Source of the DNA: Closterium sp. Naga37s-1
Taxonomy: Eukaryota > Streptophyta > Zygnematophyceae > Desmidiales > Closteriaceae
Length of the DNA: 64,000 bases
NCBI GenBank assembly: GCA_947471745.1
Contig: CANJKZ010000929.1
Coordinates: forward strand, 62,001 to 126,000
Direction: 5' to 3'
Position 1 is the stretch's first letter. Each line of letters starts with the position of its first letter. A program made the translations under genes and the position numbers. The notes under the pieces were generated by a model. That model saw only the letters and a program-made list of their open reading frames with translations. It had not been told where the DNA came from and ran no database searches. Positions 39,896 through 52,022 of this stretch are shown here, one piece after another.

Positions 39896-40272
39896 TCAGG
39901 TGGCGCTTGACTTCCGTCCACCTGCACTATACTTGGCAGCATTCGGCTGCCACACTGTTACATTACTTTCCCCTCCAAGTGGCGTCGTCCACGGTGCCAA
40001 ACCGCGGCTGGTCAAGTACCGATTCATAGTAGTTGTGGTATGGGCAAGGTGGCTCTCGGGTTCCCATGAGTCTTCACTAGTCGGCTGATCTTTCCAATGA
40101 ATGAGGAACTCACGACCATGAGGTGTGTCACGGTGAGCAGCGATAGATGCAACCTCAAACAGACCGGAGCTGCCTTCGAACATCCGTGGCAGTTGGCGTG
40201 TGGCTGACGGTCATGTGAAGGTGCACGGAAAGGGCGGAGGTGCTGGACATGGAAGACGGGATGATTCTTCAT
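39896..40272 (-). pseudogene. Gypsy E integrase C-terminus and chromodomain
   Basis: FHVQHLRPFRAPSHD in one frame and LFEVASIAAHRDTPHGREFL then HWKDQPTSEDSWEPESHL in another. The chromodomain keeps its aromatic and acidic positions. The chromodomain would target insertion to heterochromatin. Confidence 0.85.
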
Positions 40273-40299
40273 ATAGCTGGGCAGTTGGAGATGGTAGGT

Positions 40300-41351
40300 G
40301 ACTGTGAGAGGACTCGGGTGACGGTGAATGCGCCAATGAAGCGAGGGGCGAGTTTTCTGGTTGGGCCTTTGTGTAGGAGAGGTAGGTGGTCAGTGGAGAG
40401 AAGCACTTGATTGCCAACCTTGAAGCGGATATCTTTGCGGTGGGAGTTGGCATAGTGGGTTTGTTTGGCTTGTGCTTTAAGGACGGAGGTGCGAGCGGCG
40501 TCAATAGCTGATCGAGTGAAGTGAGGAACTCAAAGGCTGCTGGTGTGTATGAGAGATGAGAGGGTGGGGTTGTTGGGAGGCGTGGGTGCTGACCGGTGGA
40601 AAGGTGGGGTGTGCTGTTGTATGCGAGTTCGATGGCGGTGAGGTGGAGGTCCCAATCTGTTTGATGAGCGGTAACTTATGCACGGAGGGCGTCTTCAAGC
40701 GTGCGGTTCATCCATTCGGTTTGTCCGTAGAAAACTTCAGCCGGGTTCCGTGAAGCTTGAAGAGGCTTTGCCAAAGGTTGCTCAAGAAGCAGGGGTCAAG
40801 GTCTGAAATGATGGCGGATGGGAGGCCGTATAAGCGGACTATGTGATCGAAGAAGAGCCGGGCTGTTTCGGGTGCGGTGACGGTTGTGTGGGTGGGGATG
40901 AAGTGAGTCATTTTGGAGAGTTGGTCGACGACGACTAGTATAGCGTTGTAGCTGCGGGGTGTGCGGGGCAGATCCAGATGAAGTCTATGGTGACTTCATC
41001 CCACACTTTGGTAGGTGGAGGGATGGGCTGAAGGAGTCCGTAGCGGTTGGTGGTGCGTGCTTTGAGTTGTTGGCAGGTTTGGCAGGTGCATATGAACTCA
41101 CGCACATCAGCATGCATGCGTGGCCAATTGTAGTCGTTGGAGAGGTGAGCATATGTCTTCTCAACACCGAAGTGGCTGCCGGTAGCGGTGTCGTGGTATT
41201 CAGAGAATAGCAGCTGCCGTGAGGAGCGATCAGCAGGGACACAAATGGTCTTCGTAATGCTGTTGTACCAAAATGGATCTTCAGATGAATAGGCTGGGTC
41301 GTCGGGTGCTTGCTTGACAAACAGCAGGTCACGTTTACAGGCGCGTTGCAA
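40300..41351 (-). pseudogene. Gypsy E integrase
   Basis: The zinc HHCC domain is intact (EYHDTATGSHFG, CTCQTCQQLKA), followed by DEVTIDFIW with the first catalytic Asp. Then the frame changes to FFDHIVRLYGLPSAIISDLD with the second Asp (the family Arg of SDRD is Leu) and FKLHGTRLKFST. The segment containing the Glu is frameshifted. Inactive. Confidence 0.85.
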
Positions 41352-41359
41352 GGGTGGGT

Positions 41360-42655
41360 TCAGAGTTTGAGGTGGAGGTGATGAGGTGGGGCTGGTTGGG
41401 GCTGGTTGGTGGTTGGTGGGGCTGGTGGCAGTGGTCGAGACAAGACGTCGGCTGGATTGAGCTTTCTGGGGCGATAGATGATGTGAAGGGAGGGGACAAA
41501 CTGCTCCAAGAACTCAGCCCATTGGGCTTGGCGGCGGCTGAACATGGGTTGTGTTTTCAGGTGTTGAAGAGGGCGATGGTTGGTGTAGACGGTTACGGGC
41601 TGCAGCTCCACGTAGCAGCACCATGTTTTGATTGCGTGGACAATGGCAAGGAGCTCCCGATCGTGTTGCGTAGTTGCGCGCCAGTTGGAGCTTGCGTGAC
41701 TGAAATGCAAGTGGTTGCATCCCATGGCCGTGGTCTTGGCAAAGAATGGCACCAACAGCAACATCGGAGGCATCGGTCCATATGAAGTATGGGCGTGATG
41801 GGTCGGCGATGGTGAGGACCGGTGCGGAGGTGAGTGCTGCTTTGATCGAGCTCAAAGCGGTCTGCTGCGGTAGTCCCCATTGAAAGGCTGCACCTTGGCG
41901 AAAGAGGTCAGCCAACGGAGCGCATATGTGGGAGAAGTTGAAGATGAACTTTCTGTAATATATTGCAAGGCCAATGAAACTTTGCAGCTCCGCTACCTGC
42001 GTGGTGATGGCCAATCAGCAAGGCACTGGACCTTTGCGGGGTCCATAGCACTGCCTTTAGATCAGATGATGTGGCCAAGAAATCCGATGCTTGAACGGGC
42101 AAAGGTGCACTTGGAGAGCTTGGCGTAGAGGCGGTGTTGGCGGAGAGTGTCAAGGACGATGCGTAGGTGCTGAGTGTGTTCTTCGAGTGTTTTGCTGAAT
42201 ATGAGGATGTAATCGAGGAACACGATGACAAAGCGGTTGAGGAAGGGCCGAAAATTATTGTTCATAAGTTCCATGAACGTAGCTGGTGCGTTGGTGAGGC
42301 CGAAGGGAACCACTCAAAACTCAGAGTGGCCGTAGCGGGTTCGAAATGCCGTCTTGCTGATGTCGTCTTCGTCGAGGTGGATCTAGTGGTAACAGGATCG
42401 TAGGTCGAGCTTGCTGAAAACCGTCACTTCTCCAAGCATGTCGAACAACTCCTTGACACGGGGCAGTGGGTACTTATTCTTGATCGTGAGAAGTTGGGCG
42501 CACGGGCTCAACTTTTGTTGTCGTGGCTCCAAAAGTTCAGCGGTGCTCATGCGATATGTTGGGCGCACGGGCGGTGTGGAACCTGGAATGAGGCGGATGC
42601 TATGGTCAATAGCATGCTCGGGTGGAAGTTCGGCAGGCAGATCAGCGGGAAACAC
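41360..42655 (-). pseudogene. Gypsy E reverse transcriptase and RNase H
   Basis: [16 protein letters not shown], then a deletion removing the KKKDGS fingers, [31 protein letters not shown] (first Asp), VPFGLTNAPATFMELMN and FLDYILIFSKTLEEH, where the usual YLDD reads FLDY. RNase H reads TDASDVAVGAILCQDHG and NYATRSGAPCHC in shifted frames, and a connection block LHIIYRPRKLNPADVLSR. Both the deletion and the lost Asp inactivate RT. Confidence 0.86.
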
Positions 42656-44325
42656 GTCTGTATAACCGTGGAGAAGATCCTGTATGGGTGATGGCAGAGG
42701 AGTAGCTGATGCTTCAGATTCGGGAGCCGTGAAGATTACTAAGAGCTGATGAGGAGGAGGTGGTGAAGGAGGGGTGGGGGCTGGTGGATTGATAATTTCA
42801 GAGAAGGGGCGGAAGAGGTAATGGCGTGGCAGCTGGGTTGGGGGGTGTGTTGATCACTTCGGGGGAGCCGGGTGGTGTTGGCTGCGGCGCAGGAGCTATG
42901 CGAGGAGGAGGGAGAGGGGGGATATGGGAAGATGGAGATGGGACAGGTTGGGGTGGATGGGTTGATGAAGCTGAGCTGGCTGGGGATGACCATGGTCTAC
43001 GGTAGGAGCGGGATGGGAGGTCGTAGTTGCCGACAGTGACTGTTGCGTTACGCCAATAAATTTGCGGTCGAAGCTGGTACAGCCACGGTCAACCGAGAAC
43101 GCCTTCGTAGCCGCCGAGGTGCAGTTGCTCGAACGTAACCGTCGCCTCTAGACTTTCGAACATGCAATGCACGGGGAGGAGAGTAGGTCCGCGAGTACCA
43201 TCTGCCATGATCACGTCCTGTGGGTTACTGTTGGGGTCTTCAGGAAGAGAAAGTCTAGCAACAATTGAGGGAGAGAGGAAATTTGTTGAAGCACCGGTAT
43301 CGAGTAGAAAGTGAACGTAGCGATCCTTTATTTTTGCCCACAGAATGATGGCGGGGAATGGAGCGTTTGATGTGGTGTGGAGTTCAGAGGTGCCGATGAA
43401 TAATGGGGTTGGGAGAAGCGGGGCATGCGAAGCGCCAGAGGTCTGCCCCACTGCTCCTGGCGCTGCCCGTTTCCCGGAGACATTCCGAAGTTGTGGCAAA
43501 TCGGGCAGTGGCGTTTGATGTGGCCGACTTTCCCACACGAGTAGCACGTGAGCGTGGACTGGTTGCGTGTGCGCTGGTCCACTATACCGAGCTCCATGGG
43601 AGTAGGACCGTTGGTGCGGATGGTAGGTCCAGCCACCGCGTGCTTCCTGGTTCGCCCTTGGAATCACTGGTAAGCCGCAAAGTTGATGGTGTCAAAATGT
43701 TCGGCGATACAGATCATCTCGTCAAGTGTAGTGGCTCCACGAAGTTCGACCTTGGTGTGGATTTTCGGTTTCAGCCCCCTCTTGAATTTGTCCATCTGTT
43801 CAGCAGCAAGGATGTCGGGGATCTTAAGCACGAGCTTGCGGAAGCTATTAATGTATTCAGCGACCGAGCGGTGTTGGCGTAAATCAGCAAGGTTGTCACG
43901 TGCGTGCTCGATGGCATTGACCGGTTCGAAGTTCTTTAAGAGCAATGCAGAAAACTCTTCCAAAGCTGAACGGTAGCATGGCAACTCTGCCACCAAGTAG
44001 CAGCTGCACCCCGCAGCATCATGCCGGCGTGCCGAGTCCACTCTTTGCGGTTGACATGACAAAGGGAGAAGTATTCTTCCACTTGAAAAGCCACCGTCAT
44101 ACCGGTGACGTTTTCCAGGGATGAACGGTTCAGGTTCGGGTGCTTTGGGTCATGCAGAAACCACAGCAGGTGCTGGCACCGGCACTTGTGTGCCCAAGAG
44201 TCCACGTTCCTGGAGTTCGCCGAGAATCCGGTCATGCACCTCGCGTTCAATGTCTCGGTGTATATTCGCCACAAATTCGTCCGGAGTTCTGGCGTCATAT
44301 CAGACGGCCCAGCCATAGGGTATAG
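42656..44325 (-). pseudogene. Gypsy E gag and protease
   Basis: Gag starts near 44313 (MAGPSDMTPELRTNLW) and contains FQVEEYFSLCHVNRKEWTRH and DKFKRGLKPKIHTKVEL. A complete knuckle CYSCGKVGHIKRHC lies near 43505-43550. Protease is LLDTGASTNFLSPSIVARL near 43275-43325, followed by a Pro/Ser-rich spacer to about 42660. Three frame changes. Confidence 0.83.
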
Positions 44326-44360
44326 AATATGGCAGAAGCGTGTGAGACGATTGACCAGGC

Positions 44361-44372
44361 TCTGATTACCAG
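44361..44372 (-). other. Primer-binding site of gypsy E
   Basis: The minus strand reads CTGGTAATCAGAGCCTGG immediately after the LTR terminus, close to the initiator-Met site TGGTATCAGAGC with one base inserted. Confidence 0.6.
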
Positions 44373-44389
44373 TGAAACGCGCTTGGCAT

Positions 44390-46560
44390 GTTGGTCGCCT
44401 GAACCCCACCTAGGGAAGCTTGGCCCCTCCCTGGCCTGAAGCTTTGCAGGGGGGCTTTCACATTCCATGAGTGATCAGGCCATGTGAGACTAAAACACAT
44501 AAAACCACTCTTATAATTTACCACAACGCACAGGTACGCCAACATAGGGACCTTCAACAAAACCAGATTGGAGGTGACACAGGAAAACGCAGCAAGGGCT
44601 GCCTTCTCAAAAGCAATGTTGGCGAAGGGAATACCTTCGCTATTCACATGCCACGATAATCCAAGTACAGCTGCACAGAACAGAACATGAAGATTAGTCA
44701 GGTTTTAAAAAAATAAGACATATAACATTATAACCGTGCATCTCACCATGCCTAAAGTCTTCCAGCCACTTCGCTTCCGAGTGTTTCTTCGACGGGATGA
44801 TCATCTCCACTACTAGCAACGGCCACTTGCTCTCATCCAACAACCCTCCCACACCCCATGCATAGAAACGGATTTTCTTGTGCGTGTTGCTGCATTTTGT
44901 TTTGATTACCTTCATCGCCAAATTTTTGAACTCGATCTTACCACCAGGCGCATAGAAATATTCGTGTCAAATGACTCCACACAACCGGTACTTCGTGATG
45001 AGATGAGGCTGGAACGCTTCCCATATTGGGAAGAACTCCATAGACGCGTCTGGTGTCAGCCAAGTGAAGGTCTCCAGCGCCTTTATCTGCAGTCGGGATG
45101 AAAAACAAAACAGCACACATAGATTAGAAAGCAGATATAAGCATCTTGGTCCACAGGCCTGATTAGCACGTACAAAGAAAGCTTGAACACATGGACAGTC
45201 AAAAGCAGAATGACGTGTTTCGAATGGAAACTTTACTTGCCGCGAACTCCTTCGGAAGAAGGCTGGTCTTCAGAATCACGTTGCCATCCTTGTCCTTAGT
45301 GAGCAGCGACTGGTTGACCTCAAGGTCGTTTGGAGACCTCCCCGGTACATCCGCCGCCTATTACGCCTCAACCTCAGCCTGTCGGGAGCATAGAATTTCA
45401 CACTTAGCCTCGGCGATGGCGAGTTTTTGCTGTGCTTCAGCTTGAGAAATCTACAGGATGTCAACCTTTTGCTGAAGATCTTCCACTTGCGCCTGCAGAC
45501 CGCGATTCTGTCTGACCCAGTGCGCATTAATACCTGGAAATAGGAACAAACGGGAAGATTAATATGCTATGAAAATGAAACAAAACATCTGAAAATAGCT
45601 GGAAGAATGAAACAAGTCATATAAACCAAGCAATGAACACTTGGAATACACTCACCTTTTAAGCGTGTTCCGCGGACGGCAACGTTTTGTTCGTCGACCT
45701 TGCTGTTGCTGAGCAACCTGCTACTGCTGAGCAACATGCTGCTGCTGAAGGCTCTGCTACTGCAGAGCAATCTGCTGGTGTTGAAGATTCTGTTGCTGCA
45801 GAGCAAAATGGTGCCGGTGCAGAGCAAACTGCTGCTGCTGAACATTCTGCTGCAGTTGAATGGCAGGTTCGTCGGCAGCATCATCTTCTCCCTCGAACTC
45901 ATTATCCTCATCCTCGTCTTTTCCTCGTTTTGGGAACATGTAAGTCATCTACTTCGGGGGTAGCACCTCCGCCCTTTTTGCCCTACTTCTTGCCCTTCTT
46001 AGCGGACTTTATAGAGCAGCCACCATTCTTAGGAGCTGGCACACATGTGAGTTTGTAAACATACTTCTTTTTGCTCACTGAGACGTTAGTTAGGGACTCA
46101 CGGCGCTTGAGAGCCTGCTCGTAGAGAGCGCGATGACTGTTCACAAGTTCATCTGCATGGCTTCTGTCATAGGTGTTGCAAATGGCGATTCTAGCGTGAC
46201 CCCCTCCACTTCCTCGCTAACTCCCTGAACCCTTCTGGTCAACCCATTCCCTGCCCGATAATTTGCGGCCTCGACTTCGCCCATCTTAAACCACGACATG
46301 TTACCCAAATCATGAATAACCTGTTCACATACCAGCTTTCCTGATACTTAGTGGACTTTGTTGTTGCACGTAAAAGTTTACCCCGCCATTTGTTGTACGT
46401 GGGTGCGTTGTCAGAAAAAAAAAACCCACGCCCACGTTTCCGAAGCTGATGATTGGTCACTCTCGCGAGGTCGCGCAACCACGCCGCCTGCGCTGTGGGA
46501 ATTCTGCGAGCTCCTATGTTCGTGACCGTCAAATGAAGGTGACTGCGCGAAGATGTGCAA
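44390..46560 (-). pseudogene. Unidentified multi-exon gene with Gln-rich and coiled-coil parts (degenerate)
   Basis: At least five coding blocks lie in order on the minus strand, separated by short GT-AG introns. Near 46530-46330: HQLRKRGRGFFFSDNAPTYN and ESWYVNRLFMIWV. Near 46150-45900: VNSHRALYEQALKRRESLTN, SVSKKKYVYKLTCV and an acidic block. Near 45860-45690: a Gln-rich tract ending TLKR. Near 45530-45240: a coiled coil (RGLQAQVEDLQQKVDIL, then TAG, then AEAQQKLAIAEAKCEIL). Near 45080-44440: EFFPIWEAFQPHLITKYRL, KIRFYAWGVGGLLDESKW and SWHVNSEGIPFANIAFEKAA. Clear intron borders include 45659/45533 and the GTGAGATG...GTGCAG pair at about 44749-44671. Several in-frame stops occur. I recognise no family; it may be host or a DNA transposon. 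Confidence 0.55.
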
Positions 46561-47219
46561 ATATCTTTCTATCTTTACATCGCAACTGCTCATACGAATG
46601 CAGCCAGTTCCAACGAATGTGACGAACATACCTGGATGTACAAAAAGGTGGCGCTCGATAAATCCCGATAGTCTAGTTGGAATCTTCTTTTTTTCAGCGT
46701 GACGTGCTTTGGGATGGCACGACAACGCATATAAGAAATGTACCGCACATAATGGCAGCCGGGTGCATTCCAGTCAGTTAGCCAACCAAAATCAAGCAAG
46801 CGTCAACCACCTCACCTTTAACAGCTTAGCTGTTGCCAAAAACGCGTCAGTTCAATGAACGTGACTCAGATCCTAGTTAGTTGGAGCGCCGCTGCAGCTG
46901 TTGATTGGCCACGGCCATGTGTGAACGCCGGTGTAGGGCAAATATGCCGTGTCCATTCATTCGAATGTGCAACAAAATACAGCCTTTTTACAAACGCAAT
47001 GTTGTTCGCAAAGTACAACACTGAATCTGTATGGACCTTTTAGTATTAAACAGGTAAGTGCTTATCCTTTAACTGGAAAACCATGATCAAACCTCACAAA
47101 ATCTAATTTGTAAAAATAATTTATATTATTTACCTTTCCAATGAGCCTCTAGTAGCCTATCCTGGCACAGTTGTTCGTGCTCCTATGCCGTACGTTGTAC
47201 GGGTTTCCTCTCACAAATG
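46561..47219. other. No gene recognised
   Basis: AT-richer sequence between the unidentified gene and the tandem repeat. A possible upstream exon of the unidentified gene may exist near 46600-46800 (MLDFGWLTDWNAPGCH on the minus strand), but I cannot support it. Confidence 0.35.
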
Positions 47220-48700
47220 TTTGAAACAACACAATATTCCGAAAACATGCTATGGATGGCGCGAAACCTGTCGAGCAAGCGTGTAAGTAGCATATGTTTG
47301 AAAGGTAGCAAGAAACCATGTTAAAATTAACAAACTAATGTAATTTGGGCACCACGGCCGCACACCTCGTGTCCTTGCACAGTCTCCTTTCACTCAAGTT
47401 TGAACCATCATATTCACCTGCCAGATGGTGCAAGTGGCAACAAACCTGGCCAGCACGCTTAGAATGTAATAAATGCTTGAATGAACGAAAGAAACCTCGC
47501 TTAGAACAACAAACGGACGTTGATCTGGCGCAACTTGTCGCACAGGCCTATCCTTGCACAGACTCCCCTGCTCTTATGCTCGGAACATCATATCTCCCTA
47601 CCAGATGCTGCGAATGACACCAAACCTTCCCAGCATGCTTAGAATGTAATAAATGCTTGAATAAACAAAAGAAACCTTGTTTAGAATAACAAACGGACGT
47701 TGATTTGGCGCAAATTGTCGCACAGGCCTATCCTTGCACACATTCCCCTACTCTAATGTTCTGAACATCATATCTCCCTGCCAGATGCTGCGGATGACAC
47801 CGAACCTCCTCGACATGCTTAAAATAATGAAAAAAGGAAAACTTTTTTAAATCAACAAACATATTTTGATTTGGCGCAACTTGTCGCACAGATCTATCCT
47901 TGTATGGATTTCCCTACTTTTATGTTCGGAACATCATATCTCCCTGCCAGATGCTGCGAATGATACCAAACCTAATCAGCATGCTTAAATTATAATAAAT
48001 GCTTGAATGAAAAAAACCTCGTCTAGAACAACAAACGAACGTTGATTTTGCGCAACTTGTTGCACAGGCCTATCTTTGCACAGATTCCCCTACCCTCATG
48101 TTCGGAACATCATATCTCCCTGCCAGATGATGCCAAAGCTGACCAGAATGCTTAAGATATATCAAAAGAACAAAAGAAACAACAGAATGACTGAATGATC
48201 AAAAGAAACCTTGTTCAAAACAACAACCAGATGCTGATTTCGCACAACGTTTCGCACAGGCCTATCCTTGCACAGTTTTCCCTGCGCTGAAGTTTGGAAC
48301 ATCATATCTCCCTGCCAGATGCTGCGAATGACACCAAATCTGACCAGCACGCTTACAATATAGTAAGTGCTTGGATTATCAAATGTTTCAAACAACAAAT
48401 GGACGTTGATATGTATCGCACAGGCCTATCCTTGCACAATTTTCCCTGCTCTCAAGTTCAGAACATCATATCTCCCTACCAGATGCTGCGAATGACACCA
48501 AACCCGACCATAAGGCTTAAAATATATTAAACACTTGAATGATCAGAAGAAACCTCGTTTAAAACAACAAACGGATGTTGATTTTGCACATCGTGTCGCA
48601 CAGGCCTATCCTTGCACAGTTTCCCCTGCTCTCAAGTTCGAATCATCATATCTCCCTGCAAGATGCTACAAATGACACCAAACCTAACCACGCAAAAAAG
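47220..48700 (+). repeat. Tandem satellite-like repeat, 164-192 bp period, about eight units
   Basis: The landmark CATCATATCTCCCTGCCAGA recurs at 47406, 47586, 47766, 47932, 48108, 48300, 48464 and 48644 (first and last diverged), giving spacings of 180, 180, 166, 176, 192, 164 and 180. Each unit also has a GCACAGGCCTATCCTTGCAC block and an AAACAACAAACGGACGTTG block. A degraded unit may precede at about 47220. Units differ by 10-20% and small indels. Confidence 0.92.
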
Positions 48701-49483
48701 TGGCAAGGTGTTTGTTGGGAAACACACTGCACATCTCGCGATCAATCTTCATTTCCGTTAGAAAGAACCGACCAATGAAACAACTCGTAATCTCCTAACT
48801 AGAAACACCACGTAAACCATGATATGTCCTCCACATGTACAGTGCGCAACTGTAAACTGGGGTAAATGTGGATCGAGAGCGATAGTCGTAATGGACAAGA
48901 GGAGGCTTCGCCAATCTGCAGCAATGAAACAGTCACACACGATCGTAAGCTGCCTGGAAACACGGTACCCCAAACTTCCCGCCATAAAATATCGAAAACC
49001 ATCAGCCTCCAACTCGAAAAATGACTCCCTCCCCCTACCACCCCCATCCTTGGTTGTTTTACATTTTTCTGCTGGCGTGCCATTGTGGGAGGTTCACCAC
49101 CCTACTCACGTGACCGTTCACCATCAGGGGAAGCTCGTCTCCTCGTGCTGCTCTTCAGCAATCAAACCCTACTAAATCCCTTCACTAAGCAATGCGGCGG
49201 CGGTACACATCCCGGACTTCCAGCAAGTGACTTTCCTCCACGTTCGCATCCACCGTAAGCACAACCATCTTTGTTGTTTCCCTTTCCTCATTCCTAGTAC
49301 ACGATTGTGCCAACCCAATTGCTCTGTCATGGGAAAATGCTTAGATTAAATCACTGAATCGCGGGTTCTTGTCACTTCAGTCCAACCAGCGTCCCATTGA
49401 GGGCCCTCGGATTTTCTAATTCCTCAAATGTCTCATTTCTCCTAGTGTGCTCTCTCCGCCCTCAAATAATTTTCTTTTGGCCT
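48701..49483. other. No gene recognised
   Basis: About 780 bp of non-repetitive DNA between the satellite and the minisatellite. No convincing frames or element ends. Confidence 0.4.
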
Positions 49484-49533
49484 CTGCCTGAGGGTGGTTA
49501 GAAAGGGATCTGCCTAACGGTGGTAAGAGAAGG
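49484..49533 (+). repeat. Left remnant of the GATCTGCCTGACGG minisatellite
   Basis: Two units (CTCTGCCTGAGGGTGGTTAG and GATCTGCCTAACGGTGGTAA) stand directly left of the B2 5' LTR; the main array continues right of B2 at 53918. Confidence 0.85.
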
Positions 49534-50386
49534 TGTTATGTGATGCTATCATTTGCATTCACGTCTGTCTGCCTCCCATCACATGTTTGTGCGTTGCATG
49601 CGTGGTGTGAGCGTGTGCAAGAATTTGTGTTCGGTATGGTGTGGATTTCCTGAGTGTGTGTGAATGCTATTTGGCTTGAGCAGATATCTGAAGTGACTCC
49701 TCTGCTCAAGAGCTTTCCAACGAACCAAGAATCGTTGGGATCGGAGCAAGAACGACGAAGTTATAATCGTTCGATGTTTTGATTGGGATGCGACGACTTT
49801 GGGAAGTTGTGAAGTGACTCAATATGGGGTACAGACTTTTGGGGGTTGGAAAATTCGTCCCCATCACTGTAGATGCTGCCAAGTGGTTGGGAGACACTAA
49901 ATTGGGTTGGCAAGTGTGGCCAACTTGGGTGAGGTGGATTGTGGAGGTTGGGAAAGTGAAAAAAGTAAAAGTGGGGTTGCTAGAAGGAGGGGATTTGATT
50001 TGCTTATGGGGTTTCCCTTGTTGGGGACTCCTTGGGGACCTTCCCTCTCGTCCTCCTTATCCCTCCCACCTGGTTTGTTGCTACTCTAATCCTCTTTGTT
50101 AACTTGTGAGACTCTTGTGATTGAGTTAAATTCCTATGGCAGCATACCCGCTTGTGCGCCGAAATTGATAAGTCGAGAAATACTTCACTTTTTGATACGA
50201 TTCAAATTGGAAACTGTAGCTGCGCTCTAACGCTACAACATATCCAAAATTATTGAAGTTTTACCTCTGCAATTTCCGTCGACGACGTTTCTTGTGAGCG
50301 CAACGATTCTGTCCAGAAATTGAGACCAACGATTTTGTGATATTTCGGCCTCTAAGCTTCCTAGACTCCATCCTTAGTCTCTAACA
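49534..50386 (+). repeat. 5' LTR of copia B2 (853 bp)
   Basis: TGTTATGTGATGC to CTTAGTCTCTAACA, followed by the primer site. Confidence 0.92.
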
Positions 50387-50388
50387 AG

Positions 50389-50401
50389 TGGTATCAGAGC
50401 C
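50389..50401 (+). other. Primer-binding site of copia B2
   Basis: TGGTATCAGAGCC two bases after the LTR, the standard initiator-tRNA-Met complement. Confidence 0.92.
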
Positions 50402-50608
50402 AGATTAAGGACTTTTTGGAGAGTCTAATGAAGTGTGAAGACCCTCCTAGACGCACCATGGCCTGTGGGCGTGCCTAAGTGGTGTTCTAGAGGTTGGATG
50501 TGACTTCCGCTAAGGGGAAACTTTGCCGAAATTTTGTTGGCACCGACACTTGTGATTATATTGTGGGACTTCGGTGTGGACAGCAAAGGGGGGAGCTGAA
50601 ACCTATGA

Positions 50609-51490
50609 TTGGGAGCAGAGGAGATGAGTCAAGGGAGAGGAGAAGCAGCTGAGAAGAGGAATGAGCCGCCACCATCCAAGATAGAACCTTTGGATGGCTC
50701 CAACTACGAGGAATGGAGTGGGCGGATGAGGAGTGCCTTCAAACGGTACAAGCTACTGAAGTTGGCTATGGGGGAAGAGAAGATGCTGGAGGAAGGAGAC
50801 GCCCGCGATCGGTGGATTGAGAAGAGCGCGGTGCTGTACGACCTAATCCTTCAATCCGTCAACAACGACATGTTCCAGCACATCAAGGATTTGGTGGAGC
50901 TCGATGATTCGGGACCGAAGGCGTGGAAGCTGCTGCGCGACGTGATACAGCCCAACATGCTGCCGATGGTGATTGTGTTGGAGAAGGAGCTGGCTGCCCT
51001 CTCCATGCGACTGGGTGATGATGTGAAGCCGGTCCTTGACAAGATCAAGGACACCTATGCGAGGATGGCAGCGGCGGGCAGCAACATGTCGCACATGCAG
51101 CAGTGCACCAAGATCATCTCGGTGCTTGACCACACATGGGACAAACTCATCCCCACCCTCAACACTCACCAAGACCAGTGGACACCTGAGTTGCTACGGC
51201 AGCAGATTCTGCAGGAGGATTTCCGCAGGCACCACACGGGAAGTGGTGCTGACAACAAATCTGCTGAGGGGTATGCAGCTGCAGGAGGCAGCAGAGGAAG
51301 AGGGGGTGGGTGAAGCCGAGGCCGTGGGAGAGGCTTTGGCTGAGGGAGAGGCCGAAGTGACTACAATGAGGGGCATGAGAGTTCTGGTGGCAGGGGGAGC
51401 ACCCGAATGGAGGGTACGTGCTGGTACTGCAAGAAGGCTGGACACCCATAGTTCAAGTGTTTCAGTCGGCCTGAAGGATGGGCGCCTCCG
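50609..51490 (+). pseudogene. Copia-B2 gag
   Basis: From ATG 50609 (or 50624), 234 codons are open: IEPLDGSNYEEWSGRMRSAF, RWIEKSAVLYDLILQSV, KAWKLLRDVIQ and ELLRQQILQEDFRRH, a copia gag (UBN2-like). TGA at 51311-51313 cuts the Gly/Arg tract. The knuckle then reads CWYCKKAGHP, stop, FKCF, with TAG at 51449-51451 where B1 has TGG. It packages RNA when intact. Confidence 0.88.
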
Positions 51491-51493
51491 GGC

Positions 51494-52022
51494 ATGAAGC
51501 CGCCAAGTGGTGAACGTGCACGAGGTGGCGCTGTGCAAGGTTCAGGTGCACAAGGTGATGGTGCACAAGGTAAAGCTGACCCTGGGATGTTCCGCATGGT
51601 TGAGGATGCGAAAGGGAGTGAGGGTGATGTGGGCTCGATTGGGAAGGTTGTGATGCACCCCCTCACTCACTCGGTGATCGATTCAGGTTGCTTAAGTCAC
51701 ATGACCCCACGGGCAGATTTGCTTGACGAGGTAAAACCAACTGGGAAGATCAAGTTTGTGGCTGCCGCTTGAGGTGCTTTGCTCCTTGTGATTGGTGTTG
51801 GGAATGCCAAGGTATTGGGAGCCAAAGAGAAGCTTGTGGGGCTGGGGAATGTGTTGCTGGTTGAAGGTTTGTCCGCTAACCTCCTCTCTGTGCGCTGGCT
51901 GCAGAAAAGCAAGGCCAAATTTACGTTCGGTCCAACCAGCTGCCGTGCAAAGCTTGGGAATTTGCTGCTGTGGGACTAGGAGGAGAAGAGCAGCTGCATT
52001 AAGGACCTATGGCAGGTGCCCA
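51494..52022 (+). pseudogene. Copia-B2 protease
   Basis: SVIDSGCLSHMTPRADLLDE contains the catalytic Asp. A TGA at 51770-51772 and TAG at 51977-51979 interrupt; SANLLSVRWLQKSKA matches the B1 segment. Coding jumps near 52022 to integrase sequence. Confidence 0.83.

Larger units (their letters stand above)
39488..44388 (-). mobile_element. Gypsy chromovirus E (decayed, minus strand)
   Basis: On the minus strand gag, protease, RT, RNase H, integrase and chromodomain follow in Ty3/gypsy order. The terminal 16-mer TGAAACGCGCTTGGCA (plus strand) occurs at both 39488-39503 and 44373-44388, marking the LTR end next to the flank and next to the primer site. Beyond those 16 bases the two sides differ, so the 5' LTR is truncated. 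Frames break about a dozen times. Confidence 0.85.

Noticed and set aside
48630..48650. GTTCGAATC resembling a tRNA T-loop
   Set aside because: No acceptor stem, D-arm or anticodon arm around it; it lies in the satellite repeat.
47220..48700. Possible spacer-repeat or regulatory array
   Set aside because: The conserved core is only part of a unit of which the rest is also conserved, so it is a long-unit tandem repeat.
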